34,943 bases of DNA from an uncultured Pelagibacteraceae bacterium. GTDB lineage: Bacteria > Pseudomonadota > Alphaproteobacteria > Pelagibacterales > Pelagibacteraceae. Below are positions 27,702 through 34,943 of this stretch, piece by piece. Each line of letters starts with the position of its first letter. The first letter of the stretch is position 1. The DNA is taken from positions 1 through 34,943 of the forward strand of contig CABYHH010000009.1 of the NCBI GenBank assembly GCA_902518835.1, read 5' to 3'. Under the pieces are notes generated by a model. It worked only from the letters and a program-made list of their open reading frames with translations, ran no database searches and was not told the DNA's origin. The position numbers and the translations under genes were made by a program.

Positions 27702-28379
27702 ATGGAAAATTTAGATTTTTATAATTGGTTTGATAAAATCTCTATCAAATTAGAGACAAGAAAAGACTCATTTTACCAAATTTTTAAATATTTAGATAAA
27801 ATACCTGAACCAATTACGATTGTAGAAACAGGTTGTCTAAGAATTAAAGACAATTTTTCAGGTGATGGTCAAAGTACGTTGTTATTTGATAAATATACAC
27901 AATCTAGAAAAAATAATTCTAAAGTCTATACCGTTGATATTAATCCTAGTGCCACAAAAGTTTGTTCAGAAATTGTGAGTGAAAATGTTTCAATTAATAC
28001 GGGTGATAGTGTGAAATATTTAAATACTTTAAGTAAAGAATTCTTTAAAAATAAAACTGATGTTTCGTTATTTTATTTAGATAGCTTTGATTGTGATTGG
28101 AAATCACCATATCAATCAGCACAACATCATTTAAAGGAGTTGGTGAGTATAAAAAAAATTTTAAATAAGCAAACATTAGTAGTGGTAGATGACTCCCCAA
28201 TAATAGGATATTTACAACAATCAAATGTAAAAAAAGATACTCTTGAATTTATGAAGCCAGGATTAGTTCCTAGCCCAACAATTTCAGGAAAAGGGAGCTT
28301 GGTTCATGAGTATGCAGTTCATACAGGTGCAAAGATTCTTTTTTCAAATTATCAAACAGGGTGGGTAGGATTTAATTAA
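27702..28379 (+). CDS. Class I SAM-dependent methyltransferase-like protein
   Basis: 225 aa. The methyltransferase fold is suggested by IVETGCLR (motif I region, residues 43-50), VYTVDINPSATKVC (acidic end of strand beta2), and SLFYLDSFDCDW with VVVDDSP further on. This pattern fits class I methyltransferases (methyltransferase_24-like). Motif I is not the classic glycine-rich form, so the catalytic role is not secure. It follows the two glycosyltransferases after 52 bases and may modify the same glycan. Confidence 0.6.
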   Translation: MENLDFYNWFDKISIKLETRKDSFYQIFKYLDKIPEPITIVETGCLRIKDNFSGDGQSTLLFDKYTQSRKNNSKVYTVDINPSATKVCSEIVSENVSINTGDSVKYLNTLSKEFFKNKTDVSLFYLDSFDCDWKSPYQSAQHHLKELVSIKKILNKQTLVVVDDSPIIGYLQQSNVKKDTLEFMKPGLVPSPTISGKGSLVHEYAVHTGAKILFSNYQTGWVGFN

Positions 28380-28402
28380 TTAGAATATTATTCTTTTAAA
28401 AA

Positions 28403-28600
28403 ATGCGTGTTACAATGGATTATAATATCTCGTATATTGATATTAATTCTTTGAAATTAATAAAATACTTAGATAGAGAAACTGTTTTAGAGGTAAAGGC
28501 ATCTGACAATATAAGTTTCGATTATATACAGGAGTTTATTTACCATCCAATTTCAAGATTTTCAAAATATTTAAGAAATTTATTGGTCATGGGGAAATGA
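28403..28600 (+). CDS. Short hypothetical protein, possibly a remnant
   Basis: 65 aa from an ATG at 28403 with no recognisable domain, signal peptide or membrane segment. Its interior resembles ordinary coding composition (LKYLDRETVLEVKA-like pattern), but there is no clear ribosome-binding site. It may be the end of a decayed glycan gene at the edge of the tRNA-flanked island. A 20-residue frame starting at 28597 overlaps it and is probably noncoding. Confidence 0.25.
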   Translation: MRVTMDYNISYIDINSLKLIKYLDRETVLEVKASDNISFDYIQEFIYHPISRFSKYLRNLLVMGK

Positions 28601-28675
28601 AAAAAATAATTAAACCATTAAATGATTATCTTCAATTGATAACTGTTAAAAAATGATATAACACAGTATTTGTTT
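28601..28675. other. Short noncoding gap before the CAT tRNA
   Basis: AT-rich DNA between the short hypothetical gene and the tRNA. I see no convincing gene, hairpin or repeat; a tRNA promoter presumably lies here. Confidence 0.3.
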
Positions 28676-28752
28676 GGGCCTGTAGCTCAGTTGGTTAGAG
28701 CAGTACACTCATAATGTATTGGTCCCAGGTTCGAGTCCTGGCGGGCCCACCA
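28676..28752 (+). tRNA. tRNA with CAT anticodon, probably tRNA-Ile2 (lysidine-type)
   Basis: A canonical 77-base tRNA with encoded CCA, D loop AGTTGGTTA and T loop TTCGAGT. The anticodon loop CTCATAA places CAT at 28710-28712. The acceptor has C4-G69 and C5-G68, the pairs known to direct the lysidine synthase TilS in E. coli tRNA-Ile2. The variable region (TTGGTC) also resembles tRNA-Ile2. Elongator tRNA-Met remains possible. Confidence 0.85.
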
Positions 28753-28762
28753 TTATTACTTA

Positions 28763-29353
28763 TTAGTTTTTTGAAAAGTCTTTTAATGTTTTAAATAGAG
28801 CGTTAATATCACCATCATTAGAGTTTAAGATTGACGCAAACTCCTCTTTTTGAGTTCTAGCTAAACTTAAGCCTTCAATAATTAAATCTCTAATTAAAGG
28901 ATTTTCAGGATCTTTAGTATAAATTCTCCAGTCAATTTTTACTTCTGGTCTCTCTTTAGTACCCTTGAGTAGAGAATTTACAATTGTATAGTTTTTATTT
29001 AAGATCTCTTTATTAAAAACATCTATTTCTGGATTCGTATATTCTGCTAATCTGCTTGAAAAACTTTTTAAAAAATAGTCATTAAATAATCTTATATACT
29101 CTTTTTTTTGATTTTCATTTATCGTTTTCCTTGTGGAACCGAGTGTATAGAACGCAATCCCTTGTATATCGACTGTTTCTAAGGCAATCTTTTTCAATTC
29201 TGAAATCTTGTTTTCTTTTGGAATATTTTCCGAGAGTACTTTAGACGCTCTGTTTACTGTTGATTGAACAAAAATATCTGGTTGAGTTGCTGAGACAACA
29301 TTAATACCTAAAAAGTAAATTATAATTATGGATAAATAATTTTTAATCCTCAT
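28763..29353 (-). CDS. mlaC: MlaC-family periplasmic phospholipid-binding protein
   Basis: 196 aa with a signal peptide (about 1-22, VVSA|TQ). The fold is that of the Ttg2D/MlaC family: an N-terminal helix with residues such as VNRASKVLSENIPK, the YTLGSTRKTINENQKKEYIRLFNDYFLKSF core and LIEGLSLARTQKEEFASIL near the end. MlaC ferries phospholipids between the outer-membrane MlaA complex and the inner-membrane MlaFEDB transporter. It lies 13 bases after mlaA in the same operon; no mlaFED is in this window. Its end is ten bases from the convergent tRNA. Confidence 0.87.
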   Translation of the reverse strand: MRIKNYLSIIIIYFLGINVVSATQPDIFVQSTVNRASKVLSENIPKENKISELKKIALETVDIQGIAFYTLGSTRKTINENQKKEYIRLFNDYFLKSFSSRLAEYTNPEIDVFNKEILNKNYTIVNSLLKGTKERPEVKIDWRIYTKDPENPLIRDLIIEGLSLARTQKEEFASILNSNDGDINALFKTLKDFSKN

Positions 29354-29366
29354 TTATTTCTAAGAA

Positions 29367-30155
29367 TTAATTATTTTCTATTTCTTCCCAATCACTATCA
29401 TTCAGTGTCTCAATGACTGTTTTCATGTTAGCAATTTTTTGTTGTCTATCCTGTAAATATAAACTTTTCACAGACGCATAAAAATCTAGCGAATTTTCCT
29501 CTAAATTTTCAATTGCCTCATAATTTTTAGCTCTAAAGTCAACTCCTGCAGTTACTTTAGAACTGTAATAGTCTACATCGCGAAAATAGTGAGTATCATT
29601 TTTTACTGTAACATTGTACCAAGCATCTCCTCCAAGAAAATTTGCTCCTAATGATACAGCGTCTCTTGCGGTGCTAGGACCTAAAACAGGTAAAACAATA
29701 TAACAACCTGGTCCTACACCTGCTTTTGCTAATGATTGACCATAATCCTCTTTTTCATATTCCGCCATTCCAAGATGTTGCGCAACATCTACGAAACCTA
29801 AAATTCCAACAGTGGTGTTAACTAAAAATCTTCCAGTGTTTATCATAGCTAATTTAAATTCACCTTGGAGAATGTTGTTAGGTATTGTTACAAGATTTGA
29901 TAAGTTATCAAGTGAATTACTTACTCCACCTTTTACTGGTGATGGTAATTTTTTATAAACAGACGCAACTGGTTTAAAAATTATACCATCTAGAGCTTGA
30001 TTAAATGCAAAAGTTGCTCTGTTTAAACCTTCAAAACAATCTTTAACTTCAGCTGGGTCATTCTTTTTTAAAATTAGATCACCATCAGAAGCTGCATTAA
30101 CATTTAGAGTTAGCGCAAAGGTTGTAATTAAAATTATTACAAATTTTTTAATCAT
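29367..30155 (-). CDS. mlaA: MlaA/VacJ-family outer-membrane lipid-asymmetry protein
   Basis: 262 aa. The MlaA signature is clear: DPAEVKDCFEGLNRATFAFNQALD, VKGGVSNSLDNLSNLVTIPNNILQG, GRFLVNTTVGILGFVDVA and EDYGQSLAKAGVGPGCYIVLPVLGPS. It removes misplaced phospholipids from the outer leaflet. The N-terminus is a plain signal peptide ending NVNA|ASDG, with no lipobox cysteine, although the E. coli protein is a lipoprotein. The only nearby cysteine is at about residue 39, inside the conserved domain. First gene of the mlaA-mlaC operon, divergent from the amidase gene. Confidence 0.93.
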   Translation of the reverse strand: MIKKFVIILITTFALTLNVNAASDGDLILKKNDPAEVKDCFEGLNRATFAFNQALDGIIFKPVASVYKKLPSPVKGGVSNSLDNLSNLVTIPNNILQGEFKLAMINTGRFLVNTTVGILGFVDVAQHLGMAEYEKEDYGQSLAKAGVGPGCYIVLPVLGPSTARDAVSLGANFLGGDAWYNVTVKNDTHYFRDVDYYSSKVTAGVDFRAKNYEAIENLEENSLDFYASVKSLYLQDRQQKIANMKTVIETLNDSDWEEIENN

Positions 30156-30207
30156 AACAGTCTTTATAATATATAAAAAGACAAAGTAAATTAAGTAATT
30201 AACAAAA

Positions 30208-30951
30208 ATGAGCTCAAAATTAGGCCTAAAATTGATGAGAAATTACTCAATAAATTTTGATGTACATCCTAGAAATAAAAAACAGATTAAATTTATCATT
30301 ATTCATTATACCGGAATGAGAAAGCAGTCAGAGGCTATAAAAAGACTTTGTAACTCCAAATCTAAAGTAAGCTCACACTACTTTATTAAAGATAATGGTG
30401 AGGTTTTAAATTTAGTACCTGATCTTTATATTGCGTGGCACGCAGGTGAGTCGACTTGGAAAAAATTTAAATCTTTAAATAAATATTCTATAGGCATTGA
30501 AATTAATAATCCAGGACATGCCAATAAATATAAGAAATTTAATTCTAAGCAAATTAAATCATTAATAAAACTTTTAAGAATCTTAATTAAAAAATACAAA
30601 ATTAAAAAACAAAACATTCTAGGTCACTCTGATATATCTCCAAACCGCAAAAAGGATCCAGGTGAAAAATTTCCTTGGAAGATATTAGCAAATCAAAATT
30701 TGTGTCATTGGTATAAGTTAAAAGAAAGTAAAATCATAAAGTTTAGAAACCAAAAAATTAGCTCTTTAGAACAGAAAAAATTTATTAATAATCTTACTTT
30801 GATTGGTTATTCCAAGAGACTTAAAAAAAAAACGAAAGTATACAATTCTAAGGTAATTAAAGCTTTTCAAAGAAAATTTAGACAAGATTTAATTAATGGT
30901 AAAATAGATTTAGAATGTTTTCTAATAAGTAAAAGCTTGATAAAATCATAA
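30208..30951 (+). CDS. N-acetylmuramoyl-L-alanine amidase (Amidase_2/AmpD-like) with peptidoglycan-binding tail
   Basis: 247 aa, or 238 aa from the ATG at 30235, which directly precedes the conserved NYSINFDVHPRNKK and may be the true start. It cleaves the MurNAc-L-Ala bond in cell-wall peptides. The zinc ligands of the Amidase_2 fold are present: H33 (IIHYTG), H140 (GHSDISP) and D150 (KKDPG), with WHAG at 77-80. No signal peptide, so it is probably cytoplasmic recycling like AmpD. A C-terminal segment with SKVIKAFQRKF resembles a PG_binding_1 module. Amidase - rnpB - mraZ order is a familiar alphaproteobacterial arrangement. Confidence 0.9.
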   Translation: MSSKLGLKLMRNYSINFDVHPRNKKQIKFIIIHYTGMRKQSEAIKRLCNSKSKVSSHYFIKDNGEVLNLVPDLYIAWHAGESTWKKFKSLNKYSIGIEINNPGHANKYKKFNSKQIKSLIKLLRILIKKYKIKKQNILGHSDISPNRKKDPGEKFPWKILANQNLCHWYKLKESKIIKFRNQKISSLEQKKFINNLTLIGYSKRLKKKTKVYNSKVIKAFQRKFRQDLINGKIDLECFLISKSLIKS

Positions 30952-30959
30952 TAAAATAA

Positions 30960-30988
30960 TTGTTGAATTTTTTTTTTTAAATTATAAA
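30960..30988 (+). promoter_or_regulatory. Candidate rnpB promoter
   Basis: TTGTTG (30960-30965) and TATAAA (30983-30988) are 17 bases apart. The expected start site, about seven bases downstream, coincides with the 5' end of the RNase P RNA inferred from its P1 helix. Confidence 0.45.
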
Positions 30989-30995
30989 TTGGTTG

Positions 30996-31348
30996 TGTCA
31001 GATGAACGACTTATCACTTCAATTTAGAAGAGGAAAGTCCGGGCTCTACAAGGATACAGTGCCAGGTAATACCTGGCGGGGGCAACCCTAGGGATAGTGC
31101 CACAGAAAATAAACCGCCATAACATGGCAAGGGTGAAAAGGTGTGGTAAGAGCACACCGGTTCTATTGGTAACAATGAACGCTGGAAAACCCCACTGAGA
31201 GCAAGACTAAGTAGAGATGACATTGTTGAAAAACTAAAAGCCATCCTTGGCTAGTCATCAGGGTTAGTTGCTTGAGTTTAAGAGTGATCTTAAGCCTAGA
31301 CAAATGATAAGTTTAAAGGACAGAACCCGGCTTACAGTTCATCTGACA
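30996..31348 (+). ncRNA. rnpB: RNase P RNA (catalytic subunit, bacterial type A)
   Basis: Conserved landmarks in order: GAGGAAAGTCCGGGCTC (31033-31049), the ACAGAAA segment near 31112, and AGAACCCGGCTTAC near the 3' end. The ends form a perfect 12-bp P1 helix: TGTCAGATGAAC (30996-31007) pairs with GTTCATCTGACA (31337-31348). It trims the 5' leader of pre-tRNAs. End positions are set by P1 and could differ by a few bases. Confidence 0.95.
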
Positions 31349-31433
31349 AACTTCAAAAAATTATAAAAGCCAAATGCTCACGTTTTAATACATTTTATTA
31401 AACATTCTTAATTTCAATTAATAATAGAATGTA

Positions 31434-31462
31434 TTGACACCTATACCAAAAACCCATAATAT
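31434..31462 (+). promoter_or_regulatory. Candidate promoter of the mraZ/division operon
   Basis: A perfect -35 box TTGACA (31434-31439) is followed by CATAAT at 31455-31460 (spacer 15) or TAATAT at 31457-31462 (spacer 17). It overlaps the MraZ-box repeats, as expected for autorepression. Confidence 0.55.
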
Positions 31463-31476
31463 CCCAAATATTCCCA
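31453..31476. promoter_or_regulatory. Putative MraZ operator: three TGGG boxes with 10-bp period
   Basis: CCCA occurs at 31453-31456, 31463-31466 and 31473-31476, which is TGGG on the minus strand, at exactly ten-base steps. MraZ of E. coli is known to bind TGGGN direct repeats separated by five bases upstream of its own operon. The boxes overlap the promoter -10 region here. Confidence 0.7.
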
Positions 31477-31505
31477 ATTAAGGGAGAAAATGGAATTTAT
31501 GGTTT

Positions 31506-31961
31506 ATGTTTTTATCAACCTACGAAAACAAATTAGACAAAAAAGGAAGGGTCTCAGTGCCAGCAAGTTTTAGATCATATTTATCAAACTTGGGATATAA
31601 TGGAGTAATTTGTTATCCATCATTTAATAATTATTCGATAGAAGCATGGCCACAGGACAGAATAGAAAAAATTTCTAACTCAATAGACGCGCTAAACCCT
31701 TTTGAGGAAAAAAGAGATTTTTTTTCTACATCAATTTTATCTGAAAGTATAAATTTACAATTTGATAGCGAAGGTAGAATTTCAATAACTCCAAAATTAC
31801 TAAAATATGCAAAAATTAAAAATAGCATGGTTTTTGTTGGGCAGGGAAAAACATTCCAAATTTGGGAACCAACAATATTTGAAAAATTTAAGGTTAATGC
31901 AAAGAAAAAAGCTAATATTAATCGATCTAGCCTTAAATGGGAGCAACAATTTAACAAATAA
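31506..31961 (+). CDS. mraZ: Transcriptional regulator MraZ
   Basis: 151 aa, the normal size. Two SpoVT/AbrB-like half-domains are present: FLSTYENKLDKKGRVSVPASFR at the start and LQFDSEGRISITPKLLKYAKI in the second half (about 85-110), each with the family's D..GR.S.P pattern. It forms an octameric ring that binds upstream repeats and regulates the division and wall cluster. The ATG at 31506 fits the conserved N-terminus, although the strong ribosome-binding-like AGGGAG lies 19 bases upstream and instead suits an ATG at 31490 in another frame. It is the first gene of the operon mraZ-ftsZ-rsmH-ftsL-ftsI. Confidence 0.93.
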   Translation: MFLSTYENKLDKKGRVSVPASFRSYLSNLGYNGVICYPSFNNYSIEAWPQDRIEKISNSIDALNPFEEKRDFFSTSILSESINLQFDSEGRISITPKLLKYAKIKNSMVFVGQGKTFQIWEPTIFEKFKVNAKKKANINRSSLKWEQQFNK

Positions 31962-31979
31962 CGAGTGGGGGATAAAAAA

Positions 31980-33446
31980 ATGACTATTAACTTTAAAGTA
32001 CCAGAAATAAAAGAGTTACAACCAAGACTTTTAGTAATGGGTATTGGTGGGGCAGGTGGAAATGCAATAAATGAGATGATTGATAATGGAATGCAAGGAG
32101 TTGAATTTATTGCCGTAAATACTGATGCGCAAGATTTAAAACATAGTAAAGCAAAATCGAAAATTCAGATAGGTTTAAATTTAACAAAAGGATTAGGCGC
32201 TGGGGCAAAATTAGATATTGGTCAAGCTGCTGCCGATGAGTCATTAAATGATATAGTAAATATTCTTCAAGGTGCAAACATGGTCTTTATTGCTGCTGGA
32301 ATGGGCGGTGGTACTGGTACAGGGGCTGCACATGTGATTGCTAGAGCAGCAAAGGAATTAAACATTTTAACAGTTGGTGTAGTAACACTACCTTTTTTGT
32401 ATGAAGGTCCGTCAAGGATGAGAAGAGCGCAACAGGGTTTAGAGGAACTTAGAAGACATGTGGATACAATAATTGTAATTCCAAATCAAAATTTATTCAA
32501 AATAGCCAATGAGCAAACTACTTTTGAAGAGTCTTTTAATCTTTCAAACAATGTACTTATGCACGGAGTGCAAAGTATTACAGATTTGATGGTTAGACCA
32601 GGTTTAATTAATTTAGATTTTGCAGATGTTGAGTCTGTAATGGCTTCAATGGGTAAAGCAATGATGGGTACGGGTGAGGCTGAAGGTGAAGGAAGAGCCA
32701 TGAAAGCAGCTGAAATGGCGATTAGCAACCCATTGATCGATGATTATACACTAAAAGGAGCAAAAGGTTTATTGGTCAATATTACTGGAGGAAAAGATTT
32801 AAAACTTTTTGAGGTTGATGAGGCTGTAAATAAAGTAAGAGCTGAAGTTGATCCAGAGGCTGAATTAATAATAGGTGCAATTACTGACCCAGAGCTTGAT
32901 GGTAAAATGAGAGTTTCAATTGTTGCCACATCTCTGGATGGTCAGCAACCTGAAACAAAATCTGTAATTAATATGGTTCATCGTATTCAAAACCGAAATC
33001 CAGGGTATTCAGATTTTGTAAATAATAATGGAACAGCATCCTTTGGTTTTTCTAGTTCCAATTCAAATCCGTTTTCTCACGGTGCTAATGCACTAAAACT
33101 TGAAAACGAGGTTGTATCAGAAAATATAGATAATAATCAGACTATTAATGAGATGAACAATCAATATCATGAGGAATTACTTAAAAATCAAGATTCACAG
33201 AGTATTGATGAAAACACCTCTGAATTAAAAAATGAGTCATCTTTAAATTACGACGAAGATAATTTAAAAACCGAAAATCAACACTCTAGTGATTTAAAAG
33301 AGTTTGGGGTAGATACGAATGAACCAGACCTATTCAGTTCAGACAATCAAATCTCAAGTTCAGAAGATTTACTAGGATCCTCAGACGAAAACAATGAGGA
33401 AGATGATTTAGAAATACCTGCTTTTTTACGAAGACAAAAAAATTAA
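31980..33446 (+). CDS. ftsZ: Cell division GTPase FtsZ
   Basis: 488 aa from the ATG at 31980, preceded by a GGGGG ribosome-binding-like run; a GTG at 31965 would add five residues. Forms the cytokinetic Z-ring. GTP-binding is shown by GIGGAGGNA (about 21-29) and the tubulin signature GGGTGTGAA (about 108-116). The T7 region around [17 protein letters not shown] is intact. A long acidic Asn/Ser-rich linker (about 330-470) leads to the conserved tail peptide EIPAFLRRQ, which binds FtsA or other tethers. It is placed directly behind mraZ instead of at the end of the dcw cluster, which is unusual. A second ftsZ elsewhere cannot be excluded. Confidence 0.97.
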   Translation: MTINFKVPEIKELQPRLLVMGIGGAGGNAINEMIDNGMQGVEFIAVNTDAQDLKHSKAKSKIQIGLNLTKGLGAGAKLDIGQAAADESLNDIVNILQGANMVFIAAGMGGGTGTGAAHVIARAAKELNILTVGVVTLPFLYEGPSRMRRAQQGLEELRRHVDTIIVIPNQNLFKIANEQTTFEESFNLSNNVLMHGVQSITDLMVRPGLINLDFADVESVMASMGKAMMGTGEAEGEGRAMKAAEMAISNPLIDDYTLKGAKGLLVNITGGKDLKLFEVDEAVNKVRAEVDPEAELIIGAITDPELDGKMRVSIVATSLDGQQPETKSVINMVHRIQNRNPGYSDFVNNNGTASFGFSSSNSNPFSHGANALKLENEVVSENIDNNQTINEMNNQYHEELLKNQDSQSIDENTSELKNESSLNYDEDNLKTENQHSSDLKEFGVDTNEPDLFSSDNQISSSEDLLGSSDENNEEDDLEIPAFLRRQKN

Positions 33447-33464
33447 TGTTCTTCGGAAAAATAA

Positions 33465-34475
33465 ATGGAAGCCACCATGCTATCGGATGCTCCAAAACAT
33501 TATCCGGTATTGCTTGATGAAATAATCAGCATTATTACCCCTCAACATGGTGGCACATTTATTGATTGTACATTTGGCCAAGGTGGTTACACAGAGAAAA
33601 TTTTAAGTTTTAAAAATACTCAAGTCATTGCTTTAGATAGAGATATTGAAAGTAAGAAAAAAGCTGAAAAATTTCAAAAAAAATTTGGTCAGAGATTTAT
33701 ATTTAAAAATAAACGATTTAGTCAGTTAAATGATTTAAAGCTTAAAGATGTAAATGTCCGAGGTGTTATTTTCGATTTAGGTTTTTCGTATTTACAAATA
33801 AAAGATACCAAAAAAGGGTTATCATTTAATTCTGAAGGAGAACTGAATATGAAAATGGGATTAAATACTTTTTCAGCAAAAGATGTAATTAACAAGTTAA
33901 GCAAAAAAGAGTTAGAGCTGATATTTAAATTTTTTGGCGAGGAAAGAGAAGCAAAAAAAATTTCATCAAAAATAGATATAGAAAGAAATAAAAAACAAAT
34001 TGATACTAAAACTTTAGCAAAACTAATCGATGGAGTAAAATCAAGAAAAAGTTTTAAAATACACAGTGCAACAAAAACTTTTCAAGCTTTAAGAATTTTC
34101 GTAAATAAAGAGATAAGTGAGTTGATAAATGGTTTAATTTCTGCTGCTAAAATTTTGGATAAAGGAGGAATTTTACTAGTTGTTACATTTAATTCTCTAG
34201 AGGATAAAATTGTCAAATATTTTTTTAAAAGTTTATCTGAAAATAAAAGTGTTTCTAGGTATATGCCAAAAGAAGATAAAGAAAAAATATTATTTAAGTT
34301 ATTGAAAAGAAAACCAATTATACCAACAGAGAAAGAGACAACAATTAATCCACCATCTAGGTCTGCTAAACTTAGATACGTAATAAAAAAAGATAATTTC
34401 TATGAATTTAAAACAGATATTTTGAAAAAATTTGATTTTTTAATCCAAATTGAAAACCTAGGAAATAAATTATGA
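33465..34475 (+). CDS. rsmH: 16S rRNA m4C1402 methyltransferase RsmH (MraW)
   Basis: 336 aa. It N4-methylates C1402 in the ribosomal P site. The SAM-binding motif [14 protein letters not shown] (about 34-47) and the following VIALDRD are diagnostic, with [10 protein letters not shown] at the start and the C-terminal [10 protein letters not shown] ending. An ATG at 33477 is an alternative start. It starts 18 bases after ftsZ and overlaps ftsL by four bases, so it is in the same operon. In other bacteria it directly follows mraZ. Confidence 0.95.
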   Translation: MEATMLSDAPKHYPVLLDEIISIITPQHGGTFIDCTFGQGGYTEKILSFKNTQVIALDRDIESKKKAEKFQKKFGQRFIFKNKRFSQLNDLKLKDVNVRGVIFDLGFSYLQIKDTKKGLSFNSEGELNMKMGLNTFSAKDVINKLSKKELELIFKFFGEEREAKKISSKIDIERNKKQIDTKTLAKLIDGVKSRKSFKIHSATKTFQALRIFVNKEISELINGLISAAKILDKGGILLVVTFNSLEDKIVKYFFKSLSENKSVSRYMPKEDKEKILFKLLKRKPIIPTEKETTINPPSRSAKLRYVIKKDNFYEFKTDILKKFDFLIQIENLGNKL

Positions 34476-34777
34476 AAAAGTTTTCTGTTATTTCTTTAAT
34501 AATGTCCTTAATCTTATTTACAGCCCTTATAAAAAATTCTACTAAAAAAATTGATGAAGCAATTTTTGGAAAGGAGGAAAATTTAAGATCTTTAAATCAA
34601 GAATATAAAAATGCTAAATTAGAATTTGAATACTTGAGTTCCTCAGAAAAATTACTTGAATTTCAAAATTTATACTTCGACGAGCAAATGGTTCAAAAAG
34701 AGTTAAAAGAAATAAATTTAATTGAAAAATCATCTAATAAATTAATTATAAAGGAACTGAAAATAATTAATGATTGA
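34472..34777 (+). CDS. ftsL: FtsL-like cell division membrane protein
   Basis: 101 aa. A short cytoplasmic start, one transmembrane helix (about 5-22, [15 protein letters not shown]), then a charged helical segment (about 28-65) likely to form a coiled coil, as in FtsL. Sequence conservation in FtsL is low, so the call rests on size, topology and position between rsmH and ftsI. ATGA overlap with rsmH and an eight-base overlap with the next gene show tight coupling. Confidence 0.75.
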   Translation: MKKFSVISLIMSLILFTALIKNSTKKIDEAIFGKEENLRSLNQEYKNAKLEFEYLSSSEKLLEFQNLYFDEQMVQKELKEINLIEKSSNKLIIKELKIIND

Positions 34778-34943
34778 AAAAGATAATAGAATCTTAATTG
34801 AAGATAACTACAGTGATTTTAAATATCAGAAAAATCAGTCAAATCTTAAAATTAAATTCAGTAGAATCTCTTTTATATTTTTTATATTTTTTATAATTTC
34901 ATTCATATATTTTATTCATTTAATTCATCTTGGATCAAGGAAA
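34770..34943 (+). CDS. ftsI: FtsI/PBP3 N-terminus (cut by window end)
   Basis: ATG at 34770, open to the final base, 58 codons visible. It has a charged cytoplasmic start and a single strongly hydrophobic segment rich in Phe and Ile (about 33-52), then HLGSRK, matching the membrane anchor of division transpeptidases. The catalytic part is beyond the window. The assignment is from position after ftsL and topology; another membrane protein cannot be strictly excluded. Confidence 0.65.
   Translation, partial: MIEKDNRILIEDNYSDFKYQKNQSNLKIKFSRISFIFFIFFIISFIYFIHLIHLGSRK

Larger units (their letters stand above)
31349..31505. promoter_or_regulatory. Noncoding region between rnpB and mraZ
   Basis: Contains the 3' edge of rnpB, no clear terminator, then the mraZ promoter and operator described separately. 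A strong AGGGAG ribosome-binding-like sequence sits at 31481-31486. Confidence 0.5.

Noticed and set aside
25580-28752. Integrative element with att sites
   Set aside because: The shared GGCCCACCA is part of both tRNA acceptor ends, and there is no integrase, excisionase or other mobility gene between them. The island is noted only as a possibility.
30966-30977. T-run after the amidase gene as a terminator
   Set aside because: There is no hairpin upstream of the run; it more likely belongs to the rnpB promoter spacer.

Overview
This AT-rich window has very short or overlapping gene boundaries, many GTG/TTG starts, and tRNA genes with an encoded CCA end. The carAB / yqeY-dnaG-rpoD block and the amidase-rnpB-mraZ-rsmH-ftsL-ftsI block point to an alphaproteobacterium with a streamlined genome. 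SAR11/Pelagibacterales or a close relative fits best. This is inferred from gene order, composition and protein character; no 16S rRNA gene is present.

Region 1 (1-4717) carries type IV pilus-type genes: the 3' part of a PilB/GspE ATPase, a PilC/GspF platform protein and two tandem prepilins. Between them, on the opposite strand, lies a three-gene partner-switching cassette: two STAS anti-sigma-antagonist proteins and one RsbW-like histidine-kinase-fold protein.

Region 2 (4759-16851) is the most unusual part. It holds an ammonium transporter fused to a PP2C/SpoIIE phosphatase, a TPR outer-membrane-barrel protein, a FecR-domain protein with a long lysine-rich tail, a CHASE2-PP2C phosphatase, two paralogous propeller-autotransporter proteins and a small lipoprotein. 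My reading is that two membrane-sensor phosphatases (ammonium via Amt, an envelope signal via CHASE2/FecR) feed the two STAS proteins and the single kinase upstream. No dedicated sigma factor is seen, so the output is unknown; the pilus is a candidate.

Region 3 (16853-25588) is core metabolism and information processing: carB and carA on the minus strand, then yqeY, dnaG and rpoD on the plus strand, ending in a structurally odd tRNA-Val(GAC).

Region 4 (25589-28752) is a small cell-surface sugar island bounded by two tRNA genes: a GT-A-type glycosyltransferase, a GT4 glycosyltransferase, a SAM methyltransferase-like protein and remnant DNA, closed by a CAT-anticodon tRNA that looks like tRNA-Ile2.

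Region 5 (28763-34943) is envelope and division: mlaC and mlaA (minus), then an amidase, the RNase P RNA, and the start of a division/cell wall operon in the order mraZ-ftsZ-rsmH-ftsL-ftsI. The position of ftsZ directly after mraZ is atypical. Three TGGG boxes with an exact 10-bp period precede mraZ.
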